The translations under genes and the position numbers were made by a program. A stretch of DNA of 61,475 bases from the NCBI GenBank assembly GCA_937975765.1, contig CALJUR010000098.1, positions 1-61,475 of the forward strand. Direction: 5' to 3'. Every line of letters starts with the position of its first letter. Positions within the stretch are counted from its first letter, which is position 1. Source of the stretch: an uncultured Myxococcales bacterium (GTDB taxonomy: Bacteria > Myxococcota_A > UBA9042 > DTJE01). The notes below the pieces were generated by a model that saw only the letters and a program-made list of their open reading frames with translations, was not told the DNA's origin and made no database searches. This document shows positions 11,108 to 19,681 of this stretch, piece by piece.

Positions 11108-13839
11108 CCCCGCCTCCTTCGATGCAGCAACTGGGCCAGCGCCGGGGCGACAATCATCGCGCTGGTCAGGCAGCACGTCAGCCCGATCCAGACGTTGCGG
11201 CCCAGGGTGGACAGCCCCCGGTACTCCGCGAACGCGATGGCGCCCAGGCCGGCCAGCGTGGTCATCGCCGCCAGCAGGATGGGCAGGCCCGCCACCCGCA
11301 GCACCTGCCAGGGCGACAGGTGGGCCAGTTCCCGGTGCCGGTGGGCGAACCAGACGCCATAGTCCAGCGCCAGCGCCATCAGCAGCGGGATCGCGATCAG
11401 GTTCGCGTAGTTGTATTCGGCCCCGATCAGGGTCAGGTACGCCATCATCCAGCCCTCGCCGATCAGCAGCGGCACCGCCGCGACCAGGAAGGCCGCCAGG
11501 TTGCGCAGGATCAGCAGCAGGTACAGCAGGCTGACGGCGACCGCCAGGATCGTGCCGTGGTAGAACGACGAGAACGCCGCCTTCGACATCACCAGGTGCG
11601 TCGTCGGGAAGCCGGTCGCGTCGGGCGAGATCGAGTAGACGTCCTTCAGCAGCCGGTCCAGGTAGTCCAGGTCGTAGATCGACTGCCTGGGGTACACGTA
11701 CACCGCGACCTTGCCGTCGGACCCGAAGAAGCGCCCGCGGATGTCCGGCGGCAGGTCGGCCGGGGCCAGGGGGTGCGCCTGGCGCCAGTCCAGCAGGGTC
11801 TGCCCGACGGCCTTCGCGTCCCCCAGCAGGCGGTCCAGGAACAGGCCGTTGGCCTTGCCGGCCTTCTGGGGGTCGGTGCGCAGGCGCTGCCCGACGGCCT
11901 TCATGCGGCCGCGGACGCCCTCGATGCGCTGGACCAGGTCCGCGTGCCCCGCCGAGAAGGCGGCCTCCTGGAACTCGTCCAGCAGGTCCATCGTCCTGTC
12001 CAGGATGGCCGCGATGCGCGGGGCACCGTCGGAGGGCAGGTCGATGCGGTCGCGCGACATCACCCACTCGACCAGGTCGGACTTCGCCATCGCCTCGCCG
12101 ATGCGGCGGGCCGCGGCCGCCTTCTCGTCGGCGTCGGGCGGGAACAGCGAGGCCAGGGACTGGACCTTGGAGACGGTCGGCAGCGCGGCGGCCCGCGTGG
12201 CGAAGTCCCGGGCCTGCGCCAGGTCGTTCGCCGTCAGCACGAGGACCTCGGACTGGTAGTCGGACTCCTTGACCATCATGCGGGACAGGCGGGCCGCCTC
12301 GGAATTCTCGGGCAGCATCGCCAGCACGTCGTAGTTGAACGGCAGGTGCATGCCGCCGTGGATGCCGAAGGCCGCCAGGACGCCCGCGACCAGCACCACC
12401 GTCGCGGACAGCGGGCGCGGCATGCGCCAGGCGCGCCACCCGTCGACCCCCTCGATCAGGGTCTCGGAGGCGACGGCCGTGCCGGCGTGGATCTCCGGCT
12501 TCATCAGGCGGAACAGGGCGGGGACGCCCAGGAAGGTCGACGCCTGCACCATCACCACGCCCAGCGCCGCGACCAGTCCCAGTTCCTTGAAACCCACGAA
12601 CTCGCAGGTGGCCAGCGACAGGAAGACCAGCGTCGTGGCGGAACCGGCGATCAGCACGGCGCGCGCCGACAGCCCCGTCCCCCTCGCGATGGCGTCCGGC
12701 AGCGACAGGCCGTTCTTCTGCTCCTCCATGATGCGGGAGGAGAGGAAGATGCCGTAGTCCACCCCCAGGCCGAACAGGATGGCGGTGAAGGCGCTGGTCA
12801 CCATCGACAGGTGGCCGATGGTCGGCAGGACCAGGGCGGTCCCCCACAGCGAGCCCATCCCCATGGGCAGGAAGACGACGAGGGCCCGGCGGAACGAGCG
12901 CATGCCGAACAGGATCACCAGCAGCACCAGCACGGCGGCGGTGGCGATCGTCCAGGTCACGCCGTTCCGGATGTTGGTGAACTCCTCGTACACGACGGCC
13001 GGCATGCCCGTCAGGCCGACGTTCGGGGGGGCGCGCCCCGCCTCGGTCCAGCGCTGGCGGAGGTCCAGGGACGCCTTGCGGACGCCCTCGTAGAAGGGGG
13101 CCAGGATCTGGAAGTCCTCGGACGGGTCGACGGGCCGCACGAACACGAACAGCCGCTTGCCGTCGTGCGTGGCGTAGTAGCCGTTCCCGGCGATCAGCGT
13201 GCGGGCCTCGGGCTGGCCGGCCAGCAGGTTGTCCCAGGCGATGCGCTGGGGGGGCGTCGGGGCATCCAGCCAGCGCAGCCACTCCTGCAGGAAGAAATCC
13301 ACGGCCTGGAGGGCCTGGCGCGCGCTGTCCAGGTCGATCGCCCGGGTGCTGAAGGCGGGCGGGTCCTCGAAGTAGTCCTCGGCCTTGGACAGGGCCTCTT
13401 CCATGTCGGCCGGCCGCCCGTCCGGCAGCTTCAGCATCGACGGGATGATCCCCTCGGCCCGTTTCAGGTCCTCGGGGGACACGCCCGTCCAGGCGTGGGA
13501 CAGGAAGAACGATGCGTCCAGCCGCGACTCGGCGGCCTTGACCTGGGGCAGGCGGACCAGTTCCCTGGCCAGTTCGGACGAGAAGGCTTCGAGGTCCTCG
13601 CGCGGCGCGCCGTCCACGACCACCATCAGGTCGGAAGCGGCGCCGAAGGTGGACAGGAACCGGTCGAAGCGCTCGACCTCGGGGCTGCCGGGCGCCAGCA
13701 GCGCGCGGCGGGCGGTGAAGATGGGGATCCGGGTGGCGGCGACCAGCGCGATGCCGGAAACGACCAGCATCACGGCGAGCGTGACCCACGGCCGGCGAGC
13801 CGACAGGCGGGCGACGCGCTCGAACCAGCGTTCCAGCAT
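11104..13839 (-). CDS. MMPL/RND-family exporter
   Basis: A 911-residue inner-membrane protein with the duplicated RND layout. There is a first membrane helix near residues 18-38 and a large periplasmic loop, followed by a block of about five helices with ILFGLGVDYGIFLSSR. A second helix-loop-helix half follows (LLLILRNLAAFLVAA, IPLLMALALDYGVWFAHR). The GVDYG and ALDYG segments carry the acidic residue expected for proton coupling. Members export lipids and other hydrophobic molecules. The true start is ATG 13839 with GGAGG eight bases ahead; a longer frame upstream is not supported by a signal. It heads a coupled operon with a PhnD-like protein and a TatT-like lipoprotein. It is distinct from the MMPL protein at 15-17.7 kb. 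Confidence 0.85.
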   Translation of the reverse strand: MLERWFERVARLSARRPWVTLAVMLVVSGIALVAATRIPIFTARRALLAPGSPEVERFDRFLSTFGAASDLMVVVDGAPREDLEAFSSELARELVRLPQVKAAESRLDASFFLSHAWTGVSPEDLKRAEGIIPSMLKLPDGRPADMEEALSKAEDYFEDPPAFSTRAIDLDSARQALQAVDFFLQEWLRWLDAPTPPQRIAWDNLLAGQPEARTLIAGNGYYATHDGKRLFVFVRPVDPSEDFQILAPFYEGVRKASLDLRQRWTEAGRAPPNVGLTGMPAVVYEEFTNIRNGVTWTIATAAVLVLLVILFGMRSFRRALVVFLPMGMGSLWGTALVLPTIGHLSMVTSAFTAILFGLGVDYGIFLSSRIMEEQKNGLSLPDAIARGTGLSARAVLIAGSATTLVFLSLATCEFVGFKELGLVAALGVVMVQASTFLGVPALFRLMKPEIHAGTAVASETLIEGVDGWRAWRMPRPLSATVVLVAGVLAAFGIHGGMHLPFNYDVLAMLPENSEAARLSRMMVKESDYQSEVLVLTANDLAQARDFATRAAALPTVSKVQSLASLFPPDADEKAAAARRIGEAMAKSDLVEWVMSRDRIDLPSDGAPRIAAILDRTMDLLDEFQEAAFSAGHADLVQRIEGVRGRMKAVGQRLRTDPQKAGKANGLFLDRLLGDAKAVGQTLLDWRQAHPLAPADLPPDIRGRFFGSDGKVAVYVYPRQSIYDLDYLDRLLKDVYSISPDATGFPTTHLVMSKAAFSSFYHGTILAVAVSLLYLLLILRNLAAFLVAAVPLLIGEGWMMAYLTLIGAEYNYANLIAIPLLMALALDYGVWFAHRHRELAHLSPWQVLRVAGLPILLAAMTTLAGLGAIAFAEYRGLSTLGRNVWIGLTCCLTSAMIVAPALAQLLHRRRRG

Positions 13840-13893
13840 GAAAGGAGCCTCCGGCGACCCCGGGTTCCACGTTCGGGGGAGGGGTCGCGCGAG

Positions 13894-13923
13894 ATTCTGG
13901 CCATGGCCCGGCCGGTCTGTCAA
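13894..13923 (-). promoter_or_regulatory. predicted promoter of the first MMPL operon
   Basis: TTGACA (13923-13918), an 18-base spacer and CAGAAT (13899-13894). The predicted start site lies about 50 bases before the ATG. The same CAGAATC form occurs before the DUF2505-like gene at 58.6 kb. Confidence 0.5.
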
Positions 13924-13977
13924 GGCGGACACTGCAGGCGGAAGGGCGACAACCGCAGGTCTTTTCGATGGAGGGAC

Positions 13978-14007
13978 TTGACCGCAGGCGGGGGGTGGTG
14001 GTGAAAT
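13978..14007 (+). promoter_or_regulatory. predicted promoter of the small lipoprotein gene
   Basis: TTGACC (13978-13983), an 18-base spacer and TGAAAT (14002-14007), upstream of the gene at 14060. The -10 match is only moderate. Confidence 0.4.
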
Positions 14008-14014
14008 CCCTGCT

Positions 14015-14027
14015 ACCCATGTTGGGT
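14015..14027. promoter_or_regulatory. small inverted repeat near the transcription start
   Basis: ACCCA-TGT-TGGGT forms a 5-bp inverted repeat just downstream of the predicted -10 and 33 bases before the start codon. It could be an operator or a leader hairpin. It is short, so chance is possible. Confidence 0.3.
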
Positions 14028-14059
14028 GGTTTCAAAACACATTTTCCAGGAGGATCCGT

Positions 14060-14617
14060 ATGCGTGCTTCCCTGGTGACCGTCGCCCTGTCGGCCGTGGC
14101 CCTGATGATGGTGGCCTGCGGCCCCGGCTTGAACGCGCCGAAGTTGTCGGACGGCTCGAAGATCGGCATCTACGTGGTGCAGGACCGGAACCTGCCGATG
14201 GACGCCGAGGCCGAGAAACTGGCCCAGCGGACCCAGATGTCCGAGTTCTTCGAGACGGACCTGAACAGCCTGCTGACGAAGTACGGTTACGAGGTCTTCC
14301 CGATCGCCTCCGCCGAGGAGTTCAACCCGGCTCCGAACAAGTTCCTTCTGAGCGTGAGGGTGCTGTCCTACAACGCGGGTTCCAAGGGCGCCCGCGTGGC
14401 CGGCGCCCTGATGGGCGGCTTCGCCGGGAACGCGGTCTCGCGGGCCGGCGCGGCGAACCTGGCCGCGGAGTTCTCGCTGAAGGGCGAGCAGGGCAAGGTC
14501 GCGGGCACGGACGTCAACATCTCGTCCACCGACTACAAGTGGCAGAACCTGTGCCGCCAGGTGAACATGGCCATCATCAAGGGCACGTCCAAGTCGCTGC
14601 AGAAACTGTACAAGTAG
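14060..14617 (+). CDS. small lipoprotein, possibly DUF4410-like
   Basis: A 185-residue protein preceded by a strong AGGAGG. The signal peptide ends in the lipobox LMMVAC. The mature domain alternates short beta strands (KIGIYVVQDRN, GYEVFPIASAEEF) with a Gly/Ala-rich segment (VAGALMGGFAGNAVSRAG). This layout is seen in small outer-membrane lipoproteins of the DUF4410 type, but the match is weak. It is transcribed towards the DUF3261 lipoprotein gene, with only 13 bases between the stop codons. Function is unknown. Confidence 0.75.
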   Translation: MRASLVTVALSAVALMMVACGPGLNAPKLSDGSKIGIYVVQDRNLPMDAEAEKLAQRTQMSEFFETDLNSLLTKYGYEVFPIASAEEFNPAPNKFLLSVRVLSYNAGSKGARVAGALMGGFAGNAVSRAGAANLAAEFSLKGEQGKVAGTDVNISSTDYKWQNLCRQVNMAIIKGTSKSLQKLYK

Positions 14618-14630
14618 CGGCGCGGCCCCT

Positions 14631-15269
14631 TCAGAGCACCTGCCACCCGTCCACCTGCGTCTCCCACGTGTATCCCAGCCGGTCGTTGACCAGCCGGACC
14701 TTCGCCGGGTGCCGGTCCGCGCCCTCGCCGGCCCACTCCAGGAAGTCCAGCCGGGACGACAGTCCCTTCCAGGAGACCTCGCGGCGGGACAGGGCGCCGG
14801 TGGACGGGTCGAAGGTGTCGACGACCTTCGCGTTGCCGATCCTGCACGTGCGGCGGGCGGGAGGCGGGGGGCCGGGGGCCTCGTCGGGGCCGGCCGGGCA
14901 GCCGCCGAAGAAGGCCCAGCGGACGTCGGCCAGCAGGAAGCGGGGGTCCAGGCGCTCCAGGCCGGCGACGCGGGCCTCGGAGGTCACGGTGCCGCCGTCG
15001 TTGCGGACGGTCAGCAGGCGGTTGCCGGTGGGCGCCAGCACCACCAGGTCCAGCCGGGCGCCGCGCTTGACGATGACGCCTCGGCCCAGGAAGGACTGCC
15101 CGCCGGCCTCCAGCCACAGCGACTGCTGGATGCGGACGTCGGGGGACAGCAAGGCGGGGTCCACCGGGTCGGGCGCGGGGATGGACCGGGGGCGGCAGGC
15201 TGCGACCGCGACCAGCAGCAGGAGGGCCGGCAGCAGGGCGGCCCGGGAACGCGGGTCACGGCGACGCAT
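14631..15269 (-). CDS. DUF3261 lipoprotein of the polyene cluster
   Basis: A 212-residue protein with signal peptide and lipobox (LLLVAVAAC). The body matches the DUF3261 pattern: ARLDLVVLAPTGNRLLTV, then DPRFLLADVRWAFFGGCPAG, then GWQVL at the C-terminus. DUF3261 lipoproteins are regular members of aryl-polyene-type clusters, usually next to an MMPL exporter and a LolA-like protein, as here. It overlaps the end of the MMPL gene by 14 bases and is the last gene of the 26.4-14.6 kb operon. A role in moving the lipid product to the outer membrane is inferred. Confidence 0.8.
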   Translation of the reverse strand: MRRRDPRSRAALLPALLLLVAVAACRPRSIPAPDPVDPALLSPDVRIQQSLWLEAGGQSFLGRGVIVKRGARLDLVVLAPTGNRLLTVRNDGGTVTSEARVAGLERLDPRFLLADVRWAFFGGCPAGPDEAPGPPPPARRTCRIGNAKVVDTFDPSTGALSRREVSWKGLSSRLDFLEWAGEGADRHPAKVRLVNDRLGYTWETQVDGWQVL

Positions 15270-17679
15270 GGCGGCCCCCTCCGAAGGCGACGGCGCGCAC
15301 CGCGAAGGTCAGCACGCCCAGGACCAGGATGCCGGCGCCGACGGTCCAGCCGACCGAGACCAGCGCCGAGGTCTTGCAGAAGGTCATCAGGCCGAAGGTG
15401 GCGGTGGTCGTGGAGGCCGACAGCAGCACCGTGGGAGCCGCCCCCGCGCCGCCGGCCGTGCCCGCGTCCTCGTCCAGCAGGAACAGGCCCAGATCGATGC
15501 CCATGCACAGGATCAGCAGCAGGGACACCACGTGCAGGAAGTTCAGCCGGACGCCCAGGGCCGCGATGCCGCCGACCACGGCCAGGATCGTCAGCAGCGT
15601 GGGCGCCAGCGTGGACAGGGCCAGCCGCGGCCGCCGGCGGATGAGGATGATCAGCAGGATGTTCACGGCGATCCCGACCCCGACCAGCCACAGCGTCTGC
15701 TGCTGGGACGACGTGACCAGCGAGGAGACCAGCGAGCGCGGGTCCATCACCAGGACCGAGTCGTCGTCGCGCTGCAGGCCCAGGAGGTCCCCCGGGGCGA
15801 CCTCGGGGCCGGCCAGCGTCAGCACGTAGGATCGCCCGTCGCGTTCGAAGGTGAACCCCTCCAGCATGCCGTGCAGGGAGGTGCCGTCCAGGTCCGAGGC
15901 CTGCAGGGGCCGGACGCCGCCGTCGCGGGCCAGCGCCAGGTCGTCCAGGAAGGGCTGGAAACGGTCGGGCTTGAAGCCGGCGACGGCCAGGGCCTCCCGC
16001 ACGCCGGGCGAGGGGTCGGGCAGGGCGGCCAGGGCGTCCAGGTTGCGCTGCTGCAGGCCGGGCGAAGGCAGGAAGGGGTGCAGCGACGCGAAGTCCGGGC
16101 CGGTGCCCGCGGCCTTGCGGGCGGCCAGCGCGGCGAAGACCTCGTCGTTGCGGGCCAGGGCCTCGGGCAGGTCGGCGCCGGAGGCCAGGATGACGCGGGG
16201 GAAGGCCGAGGTCGGCAGGTGCTGGCGAACCACAGCGTCCTCGGCCAGCGTGGCCGGGTCGCCGGCGTCCAGGGCCCGGGCGTCCTGCTCCAGTTGCAGG
16301 CGGGGCAGCGCGGCGGCCGCGGCGATCGCCAGCAGCGCCATCGCGGCCACGACGGCGACCCGGTGGCGGGCCATGGCGGCGAGGGCGCGGTCCACGGGGA
16401 TGTGCCGGGCTGGCGGCGGGCGCTGGCCGGGACGCGGCGCCAGCCAGGGGCGCAGCGGCGGCAGGAACAGCACGGTGAAGGCGAAGGCGGACGCGATGCC
16501 GACGATGCAGAAGAGCGCGATCTCCCGGATGCCGGGGTACTCGGAGAAGCACAGCACCAGGAAGCCCGCCAGCGTCGTCCCCAGGCCGGACCACAGGTTG
16601 CGGGTCATCGCCCGGTCGGCGCGCCGCACGGCCTCGGGGCCCTCCTCGGGCGGGGCGCGCAGCCCGTTCAGCAGGTGGATCGGGAAGTCGATGCAGGCGC
16701 CGATCAGCACGCCGCCGAAGCCCAGCGTCAGGCCGTGGATGGACCCCTTCAGGCCCGCCAGCACGCCGACCGCGACGGCGCCGGCGACCGACACCGGCAC
16801 GAAGGCCAGCACCAGGAAGCGCAGCCGGCGGAAGAACGCCAGGAACAGCAGCGCGCAGGCGATCGACGAGGCGGTGGACGCGAACGAGATGTCGCTCTTG
16901 GCGCGGTCCTCGCCCTCGACGACGAAGCGGCCCAGGCCGGTGAAGGCCAGCGTGAAGCCGCCGCCGGCCTCCTCGTTGCGGGCGGCGAAGCGTTCCCGGA
17001 CCTTCGCGATGGCGGCCCGCTGGGCATCGGAGTCGAAGGCCGGCGCGGCGGTCTCGGTCATCAACAGCACGTGGCGCAGGTCCGCGCTGAACCAGCGGCC
17101 CCGGTGCTGGCGCGGGGCCAGTTTCGCGGCGCCGTCCTGGATGCGCTGAAGCAGGTCCGCGAACGACAGCAGCGGGTCGGATGGCGCCAGTTTCTTGACC
17201 AGCGGCGCGGACGGCAGCACCAGGGCGTCCTTCAGGCGGGCCAGCGCCGCGGCCAGGCCCTCGGGGGAGAAGAGGGCCGGGACCTCCTTCTCGGGGACGT
17301 CCGACAGGAAGGCCAGCCGGCGCGGGAAGTACTGGCGCTGGAAGTCCGCCGCGACGTCCGCCTCGTTGCCGCCGCGCAGGGACTTGAACCGCCCGGACTC
17401 CTTCAGGTCTGCGGCCAGCCCGTCCATCAGCGCGACCGCGGCGTCGGCGCCCGCCTCGCCCTGCAGTTCGTCCGGGATCCCCACGTCCAGCACCAGCCCG
17501 CGCGAGAAGCCCGTCGCCTTCACCAGCCCGGACAGGGCCAGGCGCCGCTGCTCCTCGCCGTCGGGCAGGAACTTCGTGATGTCGGTTTCCAGCCGGACGT
17601 CGCGCCACTGGACGAGGCTCCACCCCAGCAGGACGAGGAGCGTGATGCGGGCCCAGTTGCGGGGGTTACGGAGTGAAAT
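15256..17679 (-). CDS. MMPL-family exporter of the polyene cluster, probable ATT start
   Basis: An RND/MMPL protein of about 807 residues. The helix blocks include FGGVLIGACIDFPIHLLNG and LLILCMGIDLGLFLLDED, with acidic residues expected for proton coupling. No ATG, GTG or TTG in frame precedes the essential first membrane helix (ARITLLVLLGWSLVQW) and the conserved DITKFLP that follows. The nearest GTG (17523) would delete both. The codon ATT at 17679-17677 has a GGAGG nine bases upstream, inside the end of the LolA-like gene, and is the best start. The stop of that gene lies 9 bases downstream of the ATT codon. A frameshift or assembly error is the alternative. It presumably exports the polyene lipid. 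Confidence 0.8.
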   Translation of the reverse strand: MSLRNPRNWARITLLVLLGWSLVQWRDVRLETDITKFLPDGEEQRRLALSGLVKATGFSRGLVLDVGIPDELQGEAGADAAVALMDGLAADLKESGRFKSLRGGNEADVAADFQRQYFPRRLAFLSDVPEKEVPALFSPEGLAAALARLKDALVLPSAPLVKKLAPSDPLLSFADLLQRIQDGAAKLAPRQHRGRWFSADLRHVLLMTETAAPAFDSDAQRAAIAKVRERFAARNEEAGGGFTLAFTGLGRFVVEGEDRAKSDISFASTASSIACALLFLAFFRRLRFLVLAFVPVSVAGAVAVGVLAGLKGSIHGLTLGFGGVLIGACIDFPIHLLNGLRAPPEEGPEAVRRADRAMTRNLWSGLGTTLAGFLVLCFSEYPGIREIALFCIVGIASAFAFTVLFLPPLRPWLAPRPGQRPPPARHIPVDRALAAMARHRVAVVAAMALLAIAAAAALPRLQLEQDARALDAGDPATLAEDAVVRQHLPTSAFPRVILASGADLPEALARNDEVFAALAARKAAGTGPDFASLHPFLPSPGLQQRNLDALAALPDPSPGVREALAVAGFKPDRFQPFLDDLALARDGGVRPLQASDLDGTSLHGMLEGFTFERDGRSYVLTLAGPEVAPGDLLGLQRDDDSVLVMDPRSLVSSLVTSSQQQTLWLVGVGIAVNILLIILIRRRPRLALSTLAPTLLTILAVVGGIAALGVRLNFLHVVSLLLILCMGIDLGLFLLDEDAGTAGGAGAAPTVLLSASTTTATFGLMTFCKTSALVSVGWTVGAGILVLGVLTFAVRAVAFGGGRHASP

Positions 17680-18313
17680 AGGACCGTACCTCCGGGTCGG
17701 TGAAGGGGCGGTTGGCCTGGAGGTCGGTGAACGTCATCGTCGACGCGTCGCCCCCCAGTTCCTCCACCCGGACCTCGCGCAGGGTGCCGTCGCGGGCCAT
17801 CCGGACGTCCATCCGGCGGACGACCTTCGTCATCGGCTCCTTCAGCGGGAACAGCGACAGGTGCCAGGCGTCCGCCTCGGCCTCGGCGCTGCACCGGTAC
17901 ATCTGCGACAGTTCGTCGATGCGCCCGCCCAGCACCAGCAGGATGTTGGACACGACCGCCCTCGCGATGTCGGACGCGGACAGGTCCATCGCCTGCTGGC
18001 GGCCCAGATCCTTCTGGACGACCTTGACCTTCGTGCCGGCCAGCGTGACCGCCTGCCGGGAGGGCGACTCGGTGACCATGTGCAGCCGGTCGGGGCGCTG
18101 GTAGAAGAGGTGGCCCTTCGAGACCAGCGGCGCGTCCAGCAGGGCGATCTCCTTGCGGTCGGTGAAGGCGGCCCGCAGCGTGGTCACGCCGGTGAACGCC
18201 TGGGCCAGCCCGGGGGCCTGGTCGCAGGGCACGGCCTTGGCGGGGGGCTCAGCCGCCGCCGCGGGGGAGGCGAGGCAGGCCAGCAGCATCACGGGCGCCA
18301 TCCAGGATCGCAT
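17666..18313 (-). CDS. LolA-like outer-membrane lipoprotein carrier
   Basis: A 215-residue protein with a Sec signal (MLLACLASPAAAAEP). The domain is LolA/DUF-type: TTLRAAFTDRKEIALLDAPL, GHLFYQRPDRLHMVTESP, and ASTMTFTDLQANRPFTDPEV at the end. LolA-like proteins are standard in aryl-polyene clusters, where they are thought to carry the lipid product across the periplasm. The start ATG 18313 has GGAG seven bases upstream. It sits 65 bases inside the thioesterase gene, an unusually long overlap. ATG 18301 is the alternative. Confidence 0.8.
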   Translation of the reverse strand: MRSWMAPVMLLACLASPAAAAEPPAKAVPCDQAPGLAQAFTGVTTLRAAFTDRKEIALLDAPLVSKGHLFYQRPDRLHMVTESPSRQAVTLAGTKVKVVQKDLGRQQAMDLSASDIARAVVSNILLVLGGRIDELSQMYRCSAEAEADAWHLSLFPLKEPMTKVVRRMDVRMARDGTLREVRVEELGGDASTMTFTDLQANRPFTDPEVRSYFTP

Positions 18314-18764
18314 CGGGCAACTCCAGCACGAGTTCGAAGGTGTCCGCCGCCAGGGCCACCTGCACGGTGTAGCCTTCGGCCGCCTTCCGACGGGTGGTGT
18401 CGTTGAAGATTTCATAGGCGATCAACAGCGACCGGTCGGCGTCCACGATGAACGCCCGGGCGCGGCCCTCGTCGCCGTCGCGCAGCGGCGACAGGTAGCG
18501 GCAGTGCACGTCCACGACCGGGCAGACCAGCCCGTGGCGCAGCACGACGTCGTGGGTCAGTTTCATGCGGCGCTCCAGTTCGGAGCGGGCCAACTCGAAG
18601 TACTTGATGTAGTTGCCGTGCCAGACGACCTGCATCGCGTCCACGTCGTGGAAGGCGACCCGGAAGGGCACGTCGGCGACCACCGCGCCGGGGGCCGGGC
18701 GCATGCGCGGCATCCGCGGGGGACGCGGGGGGAGGGGGGCGGTTGCGGGATCGGGTTCCGCCAT
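18249..18764 (-). CDS. hotdog-fold acyl-CoA/ACP thioesterase, 4HBT type
   Basis: A 171-residue hotdog protein with the 4-hydroxybenzoyl-CoA thioesterase signature FHDVDAMQVVWHGNYIKYFE; the Asp is the expected catalytic residue. Family members hydrolyse acyl-CoA or acyl-ACP. In aryl-polyene clusters such a gene is common and may release or edit chains. The start ATG 18764 is five bases after the stop of the acyltransferase. A longer reading frame would add residues with no family match. Confidence 0.85.
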   Translation of the reverse strand: MAEPDPATAPLPPRPPRMPRMRPAPGAVVADVPFRVAFHDVDAMQVVWHGNYIKYFELARSELERRMKLTHDVVLRHGLVCPVVDVHCRYLSPLRDGDEGRARAFIVDADRSLLIAYEIFNDTTRRKAAEGYTVQVALAADTFELVLELPDAILDGARDAAGLPRLPRGGG

Positions 18765-18769
18765 GGGTT

Positions 18770-19672
18770 TCAGGCCTCCTGGGTGCCCCAGAAATCGTAG
18801 AAATTGTACCACTGCGACGGGTAGCGCCGGGCGTAGTCCTCCAGGCGCTCCGCGTAGCGGCGGGCCAGCGCCTCGACGCCCGCCTGGCGGTCCTTGCGGG
18901 ACGGCAGGTCGGCGGGCTCGGCGAAGCGCTCGATGAACAGGGCGTAGTCGCGCACGCCCGTCTTGATCATGAACATCAGCAGCACCGGGGCCTTCAGCGC
19001 GGCGGCCAGCAGGTACGGGCCGGCCGGGAAGTCGCGCGGGGTGCCCAGGAACGGCAGCCGCACGCGCGGGCCGGAAACCCAGGTGCGGTCGGCCAGGATG
19101 CCCACGTACTCGCCGCGGTCCAGCCGCTCGCGGACCTGCAGCAGCGGGGCGACGGCGTCGGCGTTGGACGCGACGGGGATCACGTTCCGGTCCATGTCCG
19201 GGGACAGGCGCCTCATCTCCTGGTACAGGCGCCCGGAGGGGGCGTCGTACATCAGGAAACTGAACTCGACGTGCTCGGTCTGCGAGAAGGCGCGGGCCAT
19301 CTCCATGACGCCGAGATGGGCGCCCAGCACGAGGTGGCCGCGGGGCGGTTCGGTGCCGTCCAGCAGCCCGGGAGGGGCGTGGACGGCCAGCCGGAAGCGG
19401 CGGCCCTGGCCCATCACGGCGAACGCGCGGTCCAGCATGGACTCGGCGAAGGCGAAGATGGAACGGTACGCCCGCCAGAACGAGGCGCGGCCCCCGGCGC
19501 GGCGGTGGAACTCGCCCAGGTGGCGACGGACCTCGCGCGCGGCCAGGGCGAAGTAGAACGCAATGCAGGCCACGATGACGCGGGTTGCCCGGTAGCCCAG
19601 CAACCGCATCAGCACCAGGACGGTGCGGATGCCCAGGATCGAGCCGCGTTCGCGGGTGTCAAGCCAGGACAC
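18770..19672 (-). CDS. LpxL/HtrB-type lysophospholipid acyltransferase
   Basis: A 300-residue protein with an N-terminal membrane anchor (ATRVIVACIAFYFALAA). The acyltransferase motif HX4E is visible as GAHLGVME, followed by AVAPLLQVRERLDRGEYVG and PRVRLPFLGTPRDFPAG. These enzymes use acyl-ACP to acylate lipids at the inner membrane. In aryl-polyene clusters a member of this family is thought to attach the polyene acyl chain to its lipid or sugar anchor. It lies between the GT2 and thioesterase genes with short gaps. Confidence 0.85.
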   Translation of the reverse strand: MSWLDTRERGSILGIRTVLVLMRLLGYRATRVIVACIAFYFALAAREVRRHLGEFHRRAGGRASFWRAYRSIFAFAESMLDRAFAVMGQGRRFRLAVHAPPGLLDGTEPPRGHLVLGAHLGVMEMARAFSQTEHVEFSFLMYDAPSGRLYQEMRRLSPDMDRNVIPVASNADAVAPLLQVRERLDRGEYVGILADRTWVSGPRVRLPFLGTPRDFPAGPYLLAAALKAPVLLMFMIKTGVRDYALFIERFAEPADLPSRKDRQAGVEALARRYAERLEDYARRYPSQWYNFYDFWGTQEA

Positions 19673-19681
19673 GGCGCCTCC

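Noticed and set aside
14026..17676. A 1,216-codon plus-strand frame opposite the DUF3261, MMPL and LolA genes
   Set aside because: Composition is low-complexity Gln/Arg/Gly and the opposite strand has clear membrane-protein and lipoprotein features.
17523..17679. GTG 17523 as start of the second MMPL gene
   Set aside because: It would remove the first membrane helix and the DITKFLP motif, which MMPL proteins need, and has no good ribosome-binding site.
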